From positions 496,001 to 560,000 of the forward strand of contig CAWIOU010000023.1 of the NCBI GenBank assembly GCA_963837805.1: DNA of 64,000 bases, read 5' to 3'. This document shows positions 8,899 through 17,875 of the stretch, one piece after another (position 1 is the stretch's first letter; the number at the start of each line of letters is the position of its first letter). The notes under the pieces are model-generated. The model worked only from the letters and a program-made list of their open reading frames with translations, made no database searches and was not told the origin of the DNA. This stretch comes from Bog-756 sp963837805. GTDB lineage: Bacteria > Actinomycetota > Acidimicrobiia > Acidimicrobiales > RAAP-2. Position numbers and translations under genes: made by a program.

Positions 8899-9852
8899 GT
8901 GACTTCACGACTTGCGAGTGACTCAGAGGTCGGCTCATGGCAAGAAGAAGGTTGGATCCTCATCGAGGGCTTGGTCGGCACCGAGGAGATCGACGCAGTA
9001 GCTGAGGATCTCCGGCAGATCTTTCCGACTGCCGAGGAGCTTCACGCAGATCCTGACGGAGTGACCGAGCGGTGGAAGGGCCACCCGATTCAGCCCGAGG
9101 AGGTGTTCGTGTGGTCCGACGACGGGCCGGGGTTCCGGCCTGAACAACAGCGATGGTCAGCCACCTTTCCCTTCCCGGGCACAGCGCTCAACCGACTGTG
9201 CGTCCACCCCTCGATCATCGACTTCGCCGAGCGGGCTCTCGGAACCACCGATATCCGGCTCTACCAGGCGGGAGCGAGTGCGAAGTACGCCGGGGTAACC
9301 AACTATGAGCAACCGATGCATATCGACCGCAACCACTCGTGGCTCCCCTCGGGTAGTGAATCCCCCTGGTGGAACCTCGAGGGATTCCTCTACCTCAGTG
9401 ACATCTCCGACGCCGATAACCCCACACGACTCGTCTCCTTGGCTGACTCCAACCATCTCGATTCTCCCTACGGTGTCGTCTTGCCCAACATGGAGCCCGA
9501 CGTCTATGCGGCCGAGCGACCCGCTCCGGGTCCTCGCGGTTCGTATCTGGCCTACCGGTCCGACTGTTGGCATCGGGGCGCCCCTTTTGGCTCGGCCTCT
9601 GGGGCCCGATTCGTAGCTTCTATCGCCTTCAAGAATGCCGGCGTGGAATGGATCGGGTACAACACCCAGCAGTCGGTGTCGACGAGCATCGAGTGGACGG
9701 ACTTCGTGGAGGGTTCGACGCCTCGGGAGCTGGCGCTCTTCGGCTGGCCGCCGCCCGGGCACCCAGTCTGGAACGAGCGGTTGATCGGCCAAACCAAGCA
9801 GCGGTACCCGGCGCTCGATTTAGGTCCGTGGCGGGCGGCACTCGAGAAGTGA
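8899..9852 (+). CDS. phytanoyl-CoA dioxygenase (PhyH) family Fe(II)/2-oxoglutarate oxygenase
   Basis: A 317-residue oxygenase with a double-stranded beta-helix. The facial triad is visible as H141 and D143 (MHIDRNHSW) and the distal H225 (CWHRGAPF); an Arg in SGARF may bind 2-oxoglutarate. The GTG start follows a purine-rich AATGGAAGGGG stretch. PhyH proteins hydroxylate lipids, small metabolites or antibiotics; the substrate cannot be read from sequence. It stands downstream of the SRPBCC gene. The 227 bases after it show no gene. Confidence 0.85.
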   Translation: MTSRLASDSEVGSWQEEGWILIEGLVGTEEIDAVAEDLRQIFPTAEELHADPDGVTERWKGHPIQPEEVFVWSDDGPGFRPEQQRWSATFPFPGTALNRLCVHPSIIDFAERALGTTDIRLYQAGASAKYAGVTNYEQPMHIDRNHSWLPSGSESPWWNLEGFLYLSDISDADNPTRLVSLADSNHLDSPYGVVLPNMEPDVYAAERPAPGPRGSYLAYRSDCWHRGAPFGSASGARFVASIAFKNAGVEWIGYNTQQSVSTSIEWTDFVEGSTPRELALFGWPPPGHPVWNERLIGQTKQRYPALDLGPWRAALEK

Positions 9853-10079
9853 CTACTCAAGGTTTCGATGCTGATTCGTTCGATCGACGATCGGGTCAGT
9901 CCGGGAACATGCATCAGCCGATGAGTAATCCTGTGTGAGGGCCAAGAGAGGAAAGCAGCTTCAAGAATACGCTAGCTACGGTTGCCTGAGGCACAGTGGA
10001 GCCACCCCGCAAGAGGTACAGGCCCGTCTTCTGCTAGAGATGCGAAGGTGCCCCGCAACCAGGCATATTTGGATACGCC

Positions 10080-10658
10080 TTAAGGGCTCCAATCGGGGTC
10101 ACGACCAAGGCGGGCTAGGAGTTCGTCTTGTGCGTCTGATCCTGCGGGCACCAGTCGAGGCCTGCCGTACATACCCGTTCTAGAAAGGGCTGCGCCATCG
10201 GACGGCAAGCCTTCCAAGAACTTTCGGCACAGGTCTGGGTCCAGGGTGACATTCTGGTCTGCTGCTCGACCCAGGTCCCAGGTATGAACGAGCACGTCCA
10301 GGCTCAGCAGCGGCAAGATGCGGGCAGCGTCGACCTGGGATGGTGGATTGTTTCCAACGGCGGGCACATCGACGACACCGTCAAGCAGACCGGGTCTACT
10401 CAGTACTCGATCGAGTGCAGCAAAGGTCGCCGCCCACCGACCCACAGGATCGCTGTTCGGGCGATGCGCCTTGGCGGCGAGCGGCCGGAGCAGAAGCACA
10501 TTATGGAATCCGATGACATGCTCAAGAACGCCCCTGGCGTCCCACTCGGTGCATGGTGATTGGGTCTGCCAATGATCACCGACGGCTCTGACCTGGTTGC
10601 CGAATGCCCTACAGACGTACCGATGCCGATCCGCAATGTCGTCTGAGTCGTCCAGCAT
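10080..10658 (-). CDS. TIGR03086-type DinB/maleylpyruvate isomerase-like metal-binding protein
   Basis: A 192-residue four-helix protein of the TIGR03086/mycothiol-dependent maleylpyruvate isomerase N-terminal group. Its metal-ligand pattern includes CTEWDARGVLEHVIGFHN and a later His in SLDVLVHTWDL. These proteins are typical of actinomycetes and are thought to use mycothiol or act as DinB-like metalloenzymes. It is divergent from the P-loop kinase gene, with about 68 bases between starts. Confidence 0.8.
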   Translation of the reverse strand: MLDDSDDIADRHRYVCRAFGNQVRAVGDHWQTQSPCTEWDARGVLEHVIGFHNVLLLRPLAAKAHRPNSDPVGRWAATFAALDRVLSRPGLLDGVVDVPAVGNNPPSQVDAARILPLLSLDVLVHTWDLGRAADQNVTLDPDLCRKFLEGLPSDGAALSRTGMYGRPRLVPAGSDAQDELLARLGRDPDWSP

Positions 10659-10726
10659 TGGATGCCCAGTATCTCAGCCTGGTCCGGTTGGTGCTGGGTG
10701 CCCCCACGACCGTGCGAGTGACAAAT

Positions 10727-11320
10727 ATGTCACGCTTTCCACCTATGGCGCACGGAGACTCGGTGAAGCCCATTCTGGTCTTGGTAACCGGCTTGCAGGG
10801 AACCGGCAAGTCCACGACTGCAGATCAGGCTGCGGAGATCCTGGGGGCGTCGGTTCTGGCCCATGACTGGGCAATGAGCGGCCTCCGTCCCCACGAAGCG
10901 GTACAGCGGGCTCTCGACTCCATGACTCCTCCCGGACACCAACCCGTTGGATGGTCGATACTCTGCGCTCTGGCCCGTGCACAACTTCGTCGGGGTTCAT
11001 CCGTGATACTCGACGGAGTAGCAAGAGAACCCAACATTGGTCTTTGTCGGCAAGTCGCCGATGATGAGGGCGCACGATTCCTCGTCGTTCTGACTGAATG
11101 TGTTGACCCAGAAGTGCACAAGTTGAGGATCGAGGCGAGGGAACGATCCATTCCCGACTGGTATGAGATTGACTGGGACCAAGTGCAGCGCTCACGTGCT
11201 CGGTGGCAACGGCCAGAGCAGGTTGATTTGACCTTGCAAGCTACCCAGAGTCCCGAGGCAAACAGAGAGCGCTTGGCCCGGCTGCTTCACGGAAACGAGG
11301 AGCGGGAGGGTGCCACCTAA
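10727..11320 (+). CDS. P-loop kinase-like ATPase (AAA_33 type)
   Basis: A 197-residue nucleoside-kinase-like P-loop protein with Walker A GLQGTGKSTT near the N-terminus, an Asp-containing SVILDGVARE strand (Walker B-like) and a basic lid region RIEARERSIPDWYEIDW. This resembles zeta-toxin/shikimate-kinase-like AAA_33 proteins of unknown substrate. ATG 10727 is chosen because the Walker A is then at the usual distance; ATG 10745 is equally possible. Confidence 0.72.
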   Translation: MSRFPPMAHGDSVKPILVLVTGLQGTGKSTTADQAAEILGASVLAHDWAMSGLRPHEAVQRALDSMTPPGHQPVGWSILCALARAQLRRGSSVILDGVAREPNIGLCRQVADDEGARFLVVLTECVDPEVHKLRIEARERSIPDWYEIDWDQVQRSRARWQRPEQVDLTLQATQSPEANRERLARLLHGNEEREGAT

Positions 11321-11405
11321 CTCCGGATCAGTGGGGCACGGCTCGCCTGAGGGATACGAGAGCCAGCAGACGCTGAATGATCGTTGAGCTGACAGAATGA
11401 GACTC

Positions 11406-11854
11406 ATGTCAAGTTGGGGTGAGTTCCAGGCCCAGGCACCTGATCTGGCGGCATTTGGAGCCGAACGTCTGACTGCTGCCCCGGCCTACTTGGCAACACT
11501 TCGAGACGTCGGCGCGCCTCGGGTTCATCCCATCGCGCCAATCATCGGCGGCGGACGGCTCCTTGTCTTCATGGAGCCAACGTCGCCTAAAGGTCGCGAC
11601 CTGCGCAAGCGAGGCTGGTACGCACTCCACAATGGCGTGCCTGACACGTTTGGGAGCGGTGGCGAGTTCTTCGTCAGGGGAACAGCCACTCTTTTAGATG
11701 ACCCTCAATTGCGCTCCATGGCGGCCGAGGCAGCCATGTATCAACCAGAGGACGTTACATTCTGTTCGAGTTTGGGGTCAACGAAGGTCGCTGCAACGGC
11801 TATGGAGATGTGCCACTTCCAGAGCCGCGGAGTTGGTTGTCATCGCAATCATGA
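11406..11854 (+). pseudogene. pyridoxamine 5'-phosphate oxidase-like protein, frameshifted near its end
   Basis: The first 117 codons encode a split-barrel flavin/F420-binding protein (SSWGEFQAQAPDLAAFGAERL, APRVHPIAPII, WYALHNGVPD). Near 11751-11757 the frame is lost. The expected C-terminus continues one frame over as YILFEFGVNEGRCNGYGD and ends PRSWLSSQS at TGA 11852-11854. One missing base after the codons for PED accounts for it. If this is a sequencing error, the gene is intact. The role would be FMN- or F420-dependent redox or ligand binding. Confidence 0.7.
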
Positions 11855-11955
11855 ATGACGCGAAGGCGTCTGGTGGAGTGTGTCCCATACCACCGAGGGA
11901 CTGGCACACCCCTGCACTTAAAGGCGGGTCGCCGCAGCCACTCGACAGTTGGGCT

Positions 11956-12423
11956 CTAGATCGTCGTGCGATGGACCCGGAGGCAAGTGTCAACGTCGAA
12001 TCGCCGGTGAAGTTTCTGCTCCTTCGGACCGAAATACCCTGTCGCCTCGGTCATAGGAATGACTTGCGGCTGATCGACTCCGTAGGTTCGCCCGTGAGTC
12101 ACGACCGTCGCTTGCCCGCTGGCGAGAACGTTCTTCATCCAATCGGTGCGCTCGCCATACGGGATGGCGATCAGAAAACAGTCATCATGCTCAACCGCCA
12201 CGACGGGGGTCTCGTAGGTCCGACCCGAACGGCGGCCCACATGGCGGACGATCGAGGTGGTGGACTTCTCCGTCCCTGCGGATCGCATAGCAAGTGGCCG
12301 TGTCGCTTGCGTAAGTCTGCGCAGGGCTCTCTGGATGGGTCCTTTGATTCCCGCAGAGTACCCCGCCCAGCACGGCCAGACGAAGTGACCTCTAATGGGG
12401 ATCGACCACCCCGTTCCGTTCAT
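11956..12423 (-). CDS. deazaflavin (F420)-dependent nitroreductase/quinone reductase family (DDN-like)
   Basis: A 155-residue split-barrel protein of the DDN family. The signature region is SIVRHVGRRSGRTYETPV, followed by YGERTDWMKNVLASG and the C-terminal CLRV segment. Family members use reduced F420 to reduce quinones or nitro compounds. The first 40 residues look weakly conserved, so the true start may be internal. It faces the broken PNPOx-like gene convergently, and the IS110 element begins just beyond its 5' end. Confidence 0.75.
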   Translation of the reverse strand: MNGTGWSIPIRGHFVWPCWAGYSAGIKGPIQRALRRLTQATRPLAMRSAGTEKSTTSIVRHVGRRSGRTYETPVVAVEHDDCFLIAIPYGERTDWMKNVLASGQATVVTHGRTYGVDQPQVIPMTEATGYFGPKEQKLHRRFDVDTCLRVHRTTI

Positions 12424-12429
12424 GGATGA

Positions 12430-12625
12430 GGCTGGTCACCGAGCCGCTGGCAGGTGAGCGCTGAAGGCCCCAGGGCATGCGAGCCCTACGTTTAGACCGT
12501 GCCCCTGCTGGTCGGTGAGGTCTCCTCGGACGGCTGGTGGGATGTCGTGCCTCGAGCACTGATCCATTAGGAAGCTGCTGGAGTCCTCGGGCTCATGTCG
12601 TGACCGTCGATGGAGAGGAGCGAGG
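12430..12625 (+). ncRNA. candidate bridge-RNA region of the IS110 element
   Basis: IS110-group elements encode a structured bridge RNA in the non-coding end upstream of the transposase. This stretch has that position and size and contains a small stem, AGGGC-loop-GCCCT, near 12472-12490. I have not been able to fold it or identify the target- and donor-binding loops, so this is a positional inference. Confidence 0.35.
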
Positions 12626-13853
12626 TTGATGATCTTTGTCGGAGTGGACTGGGCTGAAGCCCACCACGATGTGTTCGTCCAGGATGAGGACGGCAAACGA
12701 CTGGCCGGTGGCCGGCTGCCCGAAGGGGTGGAGGGCATCGCCCGGTTCCACGAGATGGTGGGCTCCTTCGCCGAGGAACCCGATGAGGTGGTGATCGGGA
12801 TTGAGACCGACCGGGGCCTGTTCGTCGGAGCGTTGGTGGCCACCGGCTACCAAGTGTTCGCGGTGAACCCGATGTCGACGTCCCGCTACCGAGACCGGCA
12901 CTCCACTTCGGGAGCCAAGTCCGACCCCGGGGATGCCAAGGTGCTGGCTGACATGGTCCGGACCGACCGGCACAACCACCGGCCGGTGGCCGGGGACAGC
13001 GAACTGGCAGATGCCATCAAGGTGTTGGCCCGGGCCCACCAGACCATGATCTGGTCGAGAACCCGCCAGACCAACTTCTTGCGGTCCACACTGCGGGAGT
13101 TCTACCCGGCTGCATTGGTGGCCTTCGAGGATCTGACCAGCGGTGATGCCCTCGAGGTGTTGAAGGTAGCTCCGACCCCGACCTTGGGAGCAGACCTGTC
13201 CCGGTCCAAGATCGCCGCCGCGCTCGAGACGCGGAGGTCGCCAGCGTCGGGTCGATCAGCGGGCCGAAGAGATCCAGGTAGCGCTGCGAACACCGCAGCT
13301 CCAGGGCTCGGCCCTGGTTGCCACAGCCATGGGCACATCGGTCTCGGCCACCGCGGCGGTCATTGCCACCATGAACGCCCAGGTCGTCGAGCTGTCTCAG
13401 GAGCTCGAAGCCCATTTTGAGCAACACCCGGATGCTGAGGTGGTCCGATCCCTGCCAGGACTAGGGACCATCCTCAGCGCCCGGGTGCTCGGCGAATTCG
13501 GCGATGAGCCGAACCGGTATGCCACTGCCAAGTCTCGCAAAAACTACGCCGGCACGTCGCCCATCACCCGAGCCTCGGGCACTAAACGGATTGTGCTCGC
13601 TCGGTTCGTCCGGAACAAGAGACTGGCTGACGCCATCTACCTCTGGGCCTTTGCTGCACTCAGCGCCTCACCCGGAGCTCGGGCTTTCTATGACTACCGG
13701 AGAGCTTCGGGAGACACTCACCATGCCGCACTCCGACACCTGGGGAATCGCCTGGTTAGCATCCTCCACGGCTGCCTGGTCAGTCATAGCGACTACGACG
13801 AGACCACGGCGTGGGGACACCGTTCAGAACTTGAGTTGGCCCACGTTGCTTGA
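12626..13853 (+). pseudogene. IS110-family transposase, interrupted by a frameshift
   Basis: The N-terminal DEDD/RuvC-like domain is clear: D in FVGVDWAEAHHDV, E in VVIGIETDRG, and the paired acids in SGAKSDPGDAKVLADM. The frame breaks near 13222-13232. The C-terminal Tnp_20 domain resumes one frame over, through LPGLGTILSARVLGEFG and YAGTSPITRASG, which holds the catalytic Ser, to a stop at 13851-13853. A single missing base would explain it. The intact protein would be about 408 residues, normal for IS110. Confidence 0.82.
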
Positions 13854-13865
13854 CAACTTGGGGCC

Positions 13866-14216
13866 GTGGGATGTCTAAACGCCTGGCTCAGCGCCTCCCA
13901 TGGGGGCACGGTGAGCTTGATCGACACCTCCACCAACACGGTGGTGAAGGCGGTGAGTGTGGGGAGAGATCCAGAAGGGATCACCATCACCCCCAACAGG
14001 AGCGACGCCTACGTGACCAATCCAAATTCCGGCACCGTGAGCGTCAGCAGGACCTCCACCAACACGGTGGTGAAGACGGTGGGCGTCGGCACCGGCCCAA
14101 TCGGGATCGCCATCAGCCCCAACAGGAGCGACGCCTACGTGACCAACTCCAACTCCTACTCCAACTCCGGCACCGCAGCGCGTTGCATACCCGATGACAT
14201 GGGTCGGGTCGCGTAA
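13866..14216 (+). pseudogene. YVTN beta-propeller repeat fragment
   Basis: Two 42-residue repeats of the YVTN type (GTVS.I.TSTNTVVK.V.VG...GI.I.PNRSDAYVTN) are followed by an abrupt unrelated end. YVTN proteins normally carry many repeats forming a secreted propeller. Only two remain, next to the IS110 right end, so the gene is probably a truncated remnant. The DNA repeat unit is 126 bases (13911-14036, then from 14037). Confidence 0.65.
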
Positions 14217-14350
14217 CCCTGGTGGCAATCCTGGCGTTGTTCGCTGCCCGTGCGAGTGCTCGTCGCACTTGAGACATTGCAATGGAAATGTCCTCGTGTT
14301 ACCACGGTTCGCGTCGGTTCAATGGCGGAGCAAGACGAAGGGAAACGGCG

Positions 14351-14830
14351 ATGAGAAAGAGCTTGGCGGCAGTAATTTCTGTGGCGGGCATAAGTGGACT
14401 CGCATTCGGTGTCACATTGGCAATGCCAGCCTCTGGTGCGGGGGCAGTGGTCACGCCCAAGATCACCAAGGTGGCATTCACCGGAACGGTGGCCAAGCCG
14501 ACGGTGACCGTGACAGGGAGTGGCTTCGGAGCAAGTCATCCGTCACCGACCTACCCACCGGGAGGGTGTCCGAATCACGGTACGGGTCGACTGTTCGGGA
14601 ACAACTTCTACTTCCACGACGATTCCGGCCCCTGGACCGCTGGACAAGGAGGGGTCCCCGCCGGACAGGCAAACTGCATCGGGATTATCATTCGCTCTTG
14701 GAGCAGCACGAAGATCGTGTTCACATTCGGCAATGACTATGGTCCACCTGTCTGGCAGGTCCGTTCCGGAAATTCTTATGTGGTCCACGTCTACGCGAGC
14801 CTGCACAAGGGGAAGGCTCTCTACACCTAG
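14351..14830 (+). CDS. small secreted protein, unknown function
   Basis: A 159-residue protein with a clear signal peptide (MRKSLAAVISVAGISGLAFG, then an AMPASGAGA cleavage region). The mature part begins with an IPT/TIG-like strand pattern (ITKVAFTGTVAKPTVTVTGSGFG). It then has a Gly/Tyr/Trp-rich stretch and two Cys that could pair. The start at 14351 is preferred over an upstream in-frame ATG because it places the signal peptide at the N-terminus. Confidence 0.65.
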   Translation: MRKSLAAVISVAGISGLAFGVTLAMPASGAGAVVTPKITKVAFTGTVAKPTVTVTGSGFGASHPSPTYPPGGCPNHGTGRLFGNNFYFHDDSGPWTAGQGGVPAGQANCIGIIIRSWSSTKIVFTFGNDYGPPVWQVRSGNSYVVHVYASLHKGKALYT

Positions 14831-15017
14831 ACGGACCACCCGAGAAGTAATTCAAGAAGCTTGAAGTAGGAGACCAGCAGATCGGAACCGACTTGGTCCT
14901 GTCCCACAACAGGGTCAGGGGGATACTCGGGTCCACCGACTGCATTCGCACCACGTGTTCTCCGTCTGGGAGATCACCGCCTGCTGGACTGAAGCAGGAA
15001 GGCGTACGCTTGTGCCG

Positions 15018-15256
15018 ATGGAGCACGTCGATCTCTGGGCCGATCCCCAGTATCTGGACGCCCCCCGAATTGTGGCATCGCTTAAAGATTTCGACCCGCC
15101 GCCGCAGCTCGGGGACACGGTGACAGTTGGTGATCGCTCAGGCGCCGCATTGACGGGAGGGTCACCATGATCGACGGCATTCCGGGAAATGGAGACTCTG
15201 TCGAGGTGAAGTTCAATCCGTCCACGCTGCGCCAACCCGATCCAGATTCAATCTGA
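15018..15256 (+). CDS. short hypothetical ORF pair, possibly one gene split by a lost G
   Basis: A 50-codon frame (MEHVDLWADPQYLDAPRIV) ends at TGA 15168-15170. A second frame starts at the overlapping ATG 15167 (MIDGIPGNGDSVEVKF) and ends at 15256. Either these are two tiny overlapping ORFs, or one about 79-residue protein broken by a missing G in the run near 15157-15161. No family is recognised. Confidence 0.35.
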
Positions 15257-15391
15257 CCCACTGCTGACCGCCGCCAGCGTCCAGAGTGACCCCGAACGCC
15301 GGGGGAGTGTCCGGTCCCCGCACGTCGTGGGGTACTCCTTGGACTGATCCGGGAGGGCGCGAAACTGACCTTCGCTCAATCATCGTTGCGA

Positions 15392-15820
15392 TCAGGCCGG
15401 CACACCTCCCGCCCCACCCACCAAGATGAATCCGAATATGTAGATTGCGATTACGACCACTTCCACCACAAGTACAAATAAGCAGGGAATCAGTCCGATG
15501 ATTGCCTGTGCTTTGCCTCGTTCTCGTGTTCGACGAATCTGACTCAATCCCACAATCCCAGCAATGGTCCCAGCGAGACTGGCTATCGAGGTGAGTACGG
15601 ATACTGTTATCCACAACGGGTGACCCATGGCCGTTCTGGCATGCTCTGGTATGAGTACCACGCTCATCGTAAAGATTCCCGCGACAAGAGCTACCGAAGC
15701 CATGCGATTGGCCTTCGCTGAACCAGCATTAGCAAGGGTGTAGCTGGGATGCGCATAGTTCGGGTACCAATTGCCATCACTGGCTAACCAATATCCTGGG
15801 CTCTGAGGAACGTTCGCCAT
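15392..15820 (-). CDS. membrane protein with N-terminal WW-like motif and DUF4190-type helices
   Basis: A 142-residue protein. The start ATG at 15820 gives an opening SPGYWLASDGNWYP motif, seen before many actinobacterial membrane domains. Three transmembrane helices follow (about 36-56, 65-85 and 110-135), with the last ending FILVGGAGG. A conserved GLSQIRRTRERGKAQAIIG loop matches DUF4190-like proteins. The function is unknown. The 134 bases downstream (15258-15391) hold nothing visible. Confidence 0.65.
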   Translation of the reverse strand: MANVPQSPGYWLASDGNWYPNYAHPSYTLANAGSAKANRMASVALVAGIFTMSVVLIPEHARTAMGHPLWITVSVLTSIASLAGTIAGIVGLSQIRRTRERGKAQAIIGLIPCLFVLVVEVVVIAIYIFGFILVGGAGGVPA

Positions 15821-15928
15821 CACTATCCAAACTATTTCGGATGCCCTGCGCACGGCAATATTGTCTTTCTCACGACGCTCAGTTGATCAAGGCCGAACGT
15901 GTGTCCCTCTCACCGGATCGATGGGTAC

Positions 15929-15968
15929 CTGAGGGTGCCATCGACCAGCACCTCGGGGGCACCCTCAG
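15929..15968 (-). terminator. 11-bp perfect hairpin downstream of the secreted protein gene
   Basis: CTGAGGGTGCC (15929-15939) pairs perfectly with GGCACCCTCAG (15958-15968) around an 18-base loop. It lies 43 bases beyond the stop of the minus-strand gene at 16011-16814 and before the next gene. No T-run follows, so intrinsic termination is only a suggestion. Confidence 0.4.
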
Positions 15969-16010
15969 CCGTCTGAGTCCTAGAGATCGACCCCCATCGC
16001 TAGCCCTACC

Positions 16011-16814
16011 TCAGCCGGGTGCAACGGTCGAGAACCCAGAGACTTGCGTCGACGTGATGTGAGGATATTCAAAGTTGTCATTCTCATGAGCGGCGGACTC
16101 CTCGCAGTAGATCGAAACGGTCGCTCCCGCTGCGATCGACACCACGCCCTGGAGTGACATGTCAGTCTCATTCCCATTGTTGCTGATTTCTCCAGAGTTC
16201 GTAGCAGCCGTTGTATCGAGAAGTACACCGGTCGGATCGCCAGGATTGGCAGCGAAGAGCGAGCACTGCCATCTCGTGGAGTTTCCGGCGGAGTTGTGGC
16301 CCACCACGCGGGCATCTATCTGGAAATCGCCACCGACAGGCAGAGTCTGGATGAGAACATTCTCATCTTGACCGCTGGGATCATTCACGGTTCCGGCAGT
16401 GGATGTGTCGTACGAGTAGCCCTGGCCGGCCGGTCCCACCAGCGACGTCCCGGCTCCCCACAGCGTTCTACAGGGAAGTTGGGTGCAGACACGGGCGGCG
16501 GGACCGAAGATCTTGTGGTTGGAGGTCTCTATGTAGTAGTCCCCGGCGAGACCGACGCCGATGCCCGGTGCGCCGGTTCCGCTGAGGATGGTGGCACCGG
16601 CGGGACCGGTTTGGTTCCATGAGATTTCAGTGGCCGGTGACGCGCATGTCGGCACCTTCGTCCCCACATTAGACAACGTCCCACCCTTCAGACAGGCAAA
16701 ATAAGTGGCGTTGGTGCCGGTCGCACCGGCCGTCAGCGCCACGGCCCCGACGGCAAGGGCCGCTCCGGCGACTGCAGCGGCAACCGCCACTCTGAGGGTT
16801 CTAGGAAGAGACAT
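16011..16814 (-). CDS. secreted protein with GPAG/DYYI tail-like repeats
   Basis: A 267-residue exported protein with a signal peptide (residues 1-30, RVAVAAAVAGAALAVGAVALTAGA). A short domain ACLKGGTLSNVGT follows, then a GPAG-rich stretch carrying GLAGDYYIETSNHKIFGPAA and LWGAGTSLVGPAG, reminiscent of collagen-like or tail-fibre modules. A beta-rich C-terminal domain has IDARVVGHN and SIYCEE. It is probably surface-exposed. It is divergent from the TetR gene, so it may be a regulatory target of that protein. Confidence 0.7.
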   Translation of the reverse strand: MSLPRTLRVAVAAAVAGAALAVGAVALTAGATGTNATYFACLKGGTLSNVGTKVPTCASPATEISWNQTGPAGATILSGTGAPGIGVGLAGDYYIETSNHKIFGPAARVCTQLPCRTLWGAGTSLVGPAGQGYSYDTSTAGTVNDPSGQDENVLIQTLPVGGDFQIDARVVGHNSAGNSTRWQCSLFAANPGDPTGVLLDTTAATNSGEISNNGNETDMSLQGVVSIAAGATVSIYCEESAAHENDNFEYPHITSTQVSGFSTVAPG

Positions 16815-16888
16815 GGTTCACTCCTTGGATATGGGGTCGGAACCGGCAGTGGTGTGCTGACCTCCTGACCAGCATGTATCGTCAGAGT

Positions 16889-17569
16889 ATGAGCAATAGC
16901 TCGGGTATATCTACTCGCATTCGACGGACTCCACCAGACGCTGCTCCTGCCCACAAGACCCCTCGTCGCACGCCACAACAGGCTCGCTCAAAGGAACTGG
17001 TGGAACGGATCCTCGACGCAGGGGCTCATGTTTTCGCCGAGGTGGGTTATGCCGCTGGAACGACGAACCGCATCGCGTCTGCGGCAGGCGTGTCGATCGG
17101 TTCGCTCTATTCGTACTTCCCAAACAAGGACGCCATCGTCACCGAGTTGGTCTGTCGCCACATCGACGACGGGATCAGGGAGATCGCCTCACGATTCGCC
17201 CAGACCGATCTGGAGTCACTGCGTCTGGAGGAGCGGACCCGCCGGTTTGTCGAGGCCACCGTGGCAATCCACCAGGATGATCCTGCTCTCCACCGGGTCC
17301 TGTTCGAGGAGGCCCCTCGCTCACCGGAGGTCCTCAGCGACCTTCGGTCCTTCGAGCACGACACCGTTCAGGCGGTCGAGCGTCTTCTCGCAGACGACCC
17401 GGAGGTCCATGTTCCGGATGTGACACTGGCGGCCTACATGACGGTTATGGCTATCGAGTCGATCACCCACCGGTATGTCTCGTCCCACCCCGAGGGCATC
17501 GACGCAGATGCCGTTGTCGACGAGCTGACGGCCCTGGTCGTCGGGTACCTCCGGGAAGCCCGGATCTGA
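16889..17569 (+). CDS. TetR/AcrR family transcriptional regulator
   Basis: A 226-residue repressor. Residues 25-75 form the TetR DNA-binding domain (RILDAGAHVFAEVGYAAGTTNRIASAAG, with the recognition helix leading to SIGSLYSYFPNKDAI). The C-terminal part is the ligand-binding and dimer domain. ATG 16889 is chosen; 16874 is an alternative in-frame start. It is divergent from the secreted-protein gene at 16814, and the 74-base gap between them is where an operator is expected. Confidence 0.88.
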   Translation: MSNSSGISTRIRRTPPDAAPAHKTPRRTPQQARSKELVERILDAGAHVFAEVGYAAGTTNRIASAAGVSIGSLYSYFPNKDAIVTELVCRHIDDGIREIASRFAQTDLESLRLEERTRRFVEATVAIHQDDPALHRVLFEEAPRSPEVLSDLRSFEHDTVQAVERLLADDPEVHVPDVTLAAYMTVMAIESITHRYVSSHPEGIDADAVVDELTALVVGYLREARI

Positions 17570-17570
17570 G

Positions 17571-17750
17571 GTGGACCGCCAGGTCACCGATGTGCGCGGT
17601 GTCGTGGAAGAGATGAGGGGTCGCGACATGGAGTTCGAGGAGTAAAACACCCCGGAAACGCGGACAGAAAACGGCGTAGCCCGGGCGCCGGATGGAGGCG
17701 AGGGGGCATGGTTCAAGGACTCAGAAGGTAATCTGGTCGGCGTTGTTGCG
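17571..17750 (+). pseudogene. remnant of a VOC (glyoxalase/bleomycin resistance) family gene with a nonsense codon
   Basis: Directly after the TetR stop, a continuous frame reads VDRQVTDVRGVVEEMRG and EFEE, then TAA at 17643-17645, then NTPETRTENGVARAPDGG and EGAWFKDSEGNLVGVV. This is the C-terminal half of a VOC protein; the TAA stands where homologues carry Tyr. No start region is present and the native stop is lost. The rest of the gap to 17875 holds nothing else. Confidence 0.65.
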
Positions 17751-17875
17751 CCCTGCCCGGCTGGCCCTGTCGTAGGCCACGCGAGCGCTATCCGTTGCCT
17801 CAACGGGATCGAGAACGCAACCGATCCTCAACATCTGCAGCGAACCAGCCAGACATGCCCGTTCGCTGATCTTGG

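Larger units (their letters stand above)
12430..13865 (+). mobile_element. IS110-family insertion sequence (boundaries approximate)
   Basis: One transposase gene with about 190 bases of non-coding DNA upstream, placed between the DDN-type gene and a clipped YVTN fragment. IS110 elements usually lack terminal inverted repeats, so the ends cannot be fixed from this copy. The left limit is set just after the DDN start and the right just after the transposase stop. Confidence 0.7.

Noticed and set aside
13911..14160. CRISPR-like array from repeated DNA
   Set aside because: The 126-bp repeats are in-frame protein repeats (YVTN) with no spacer pattern, and there are no cas genes in the window.
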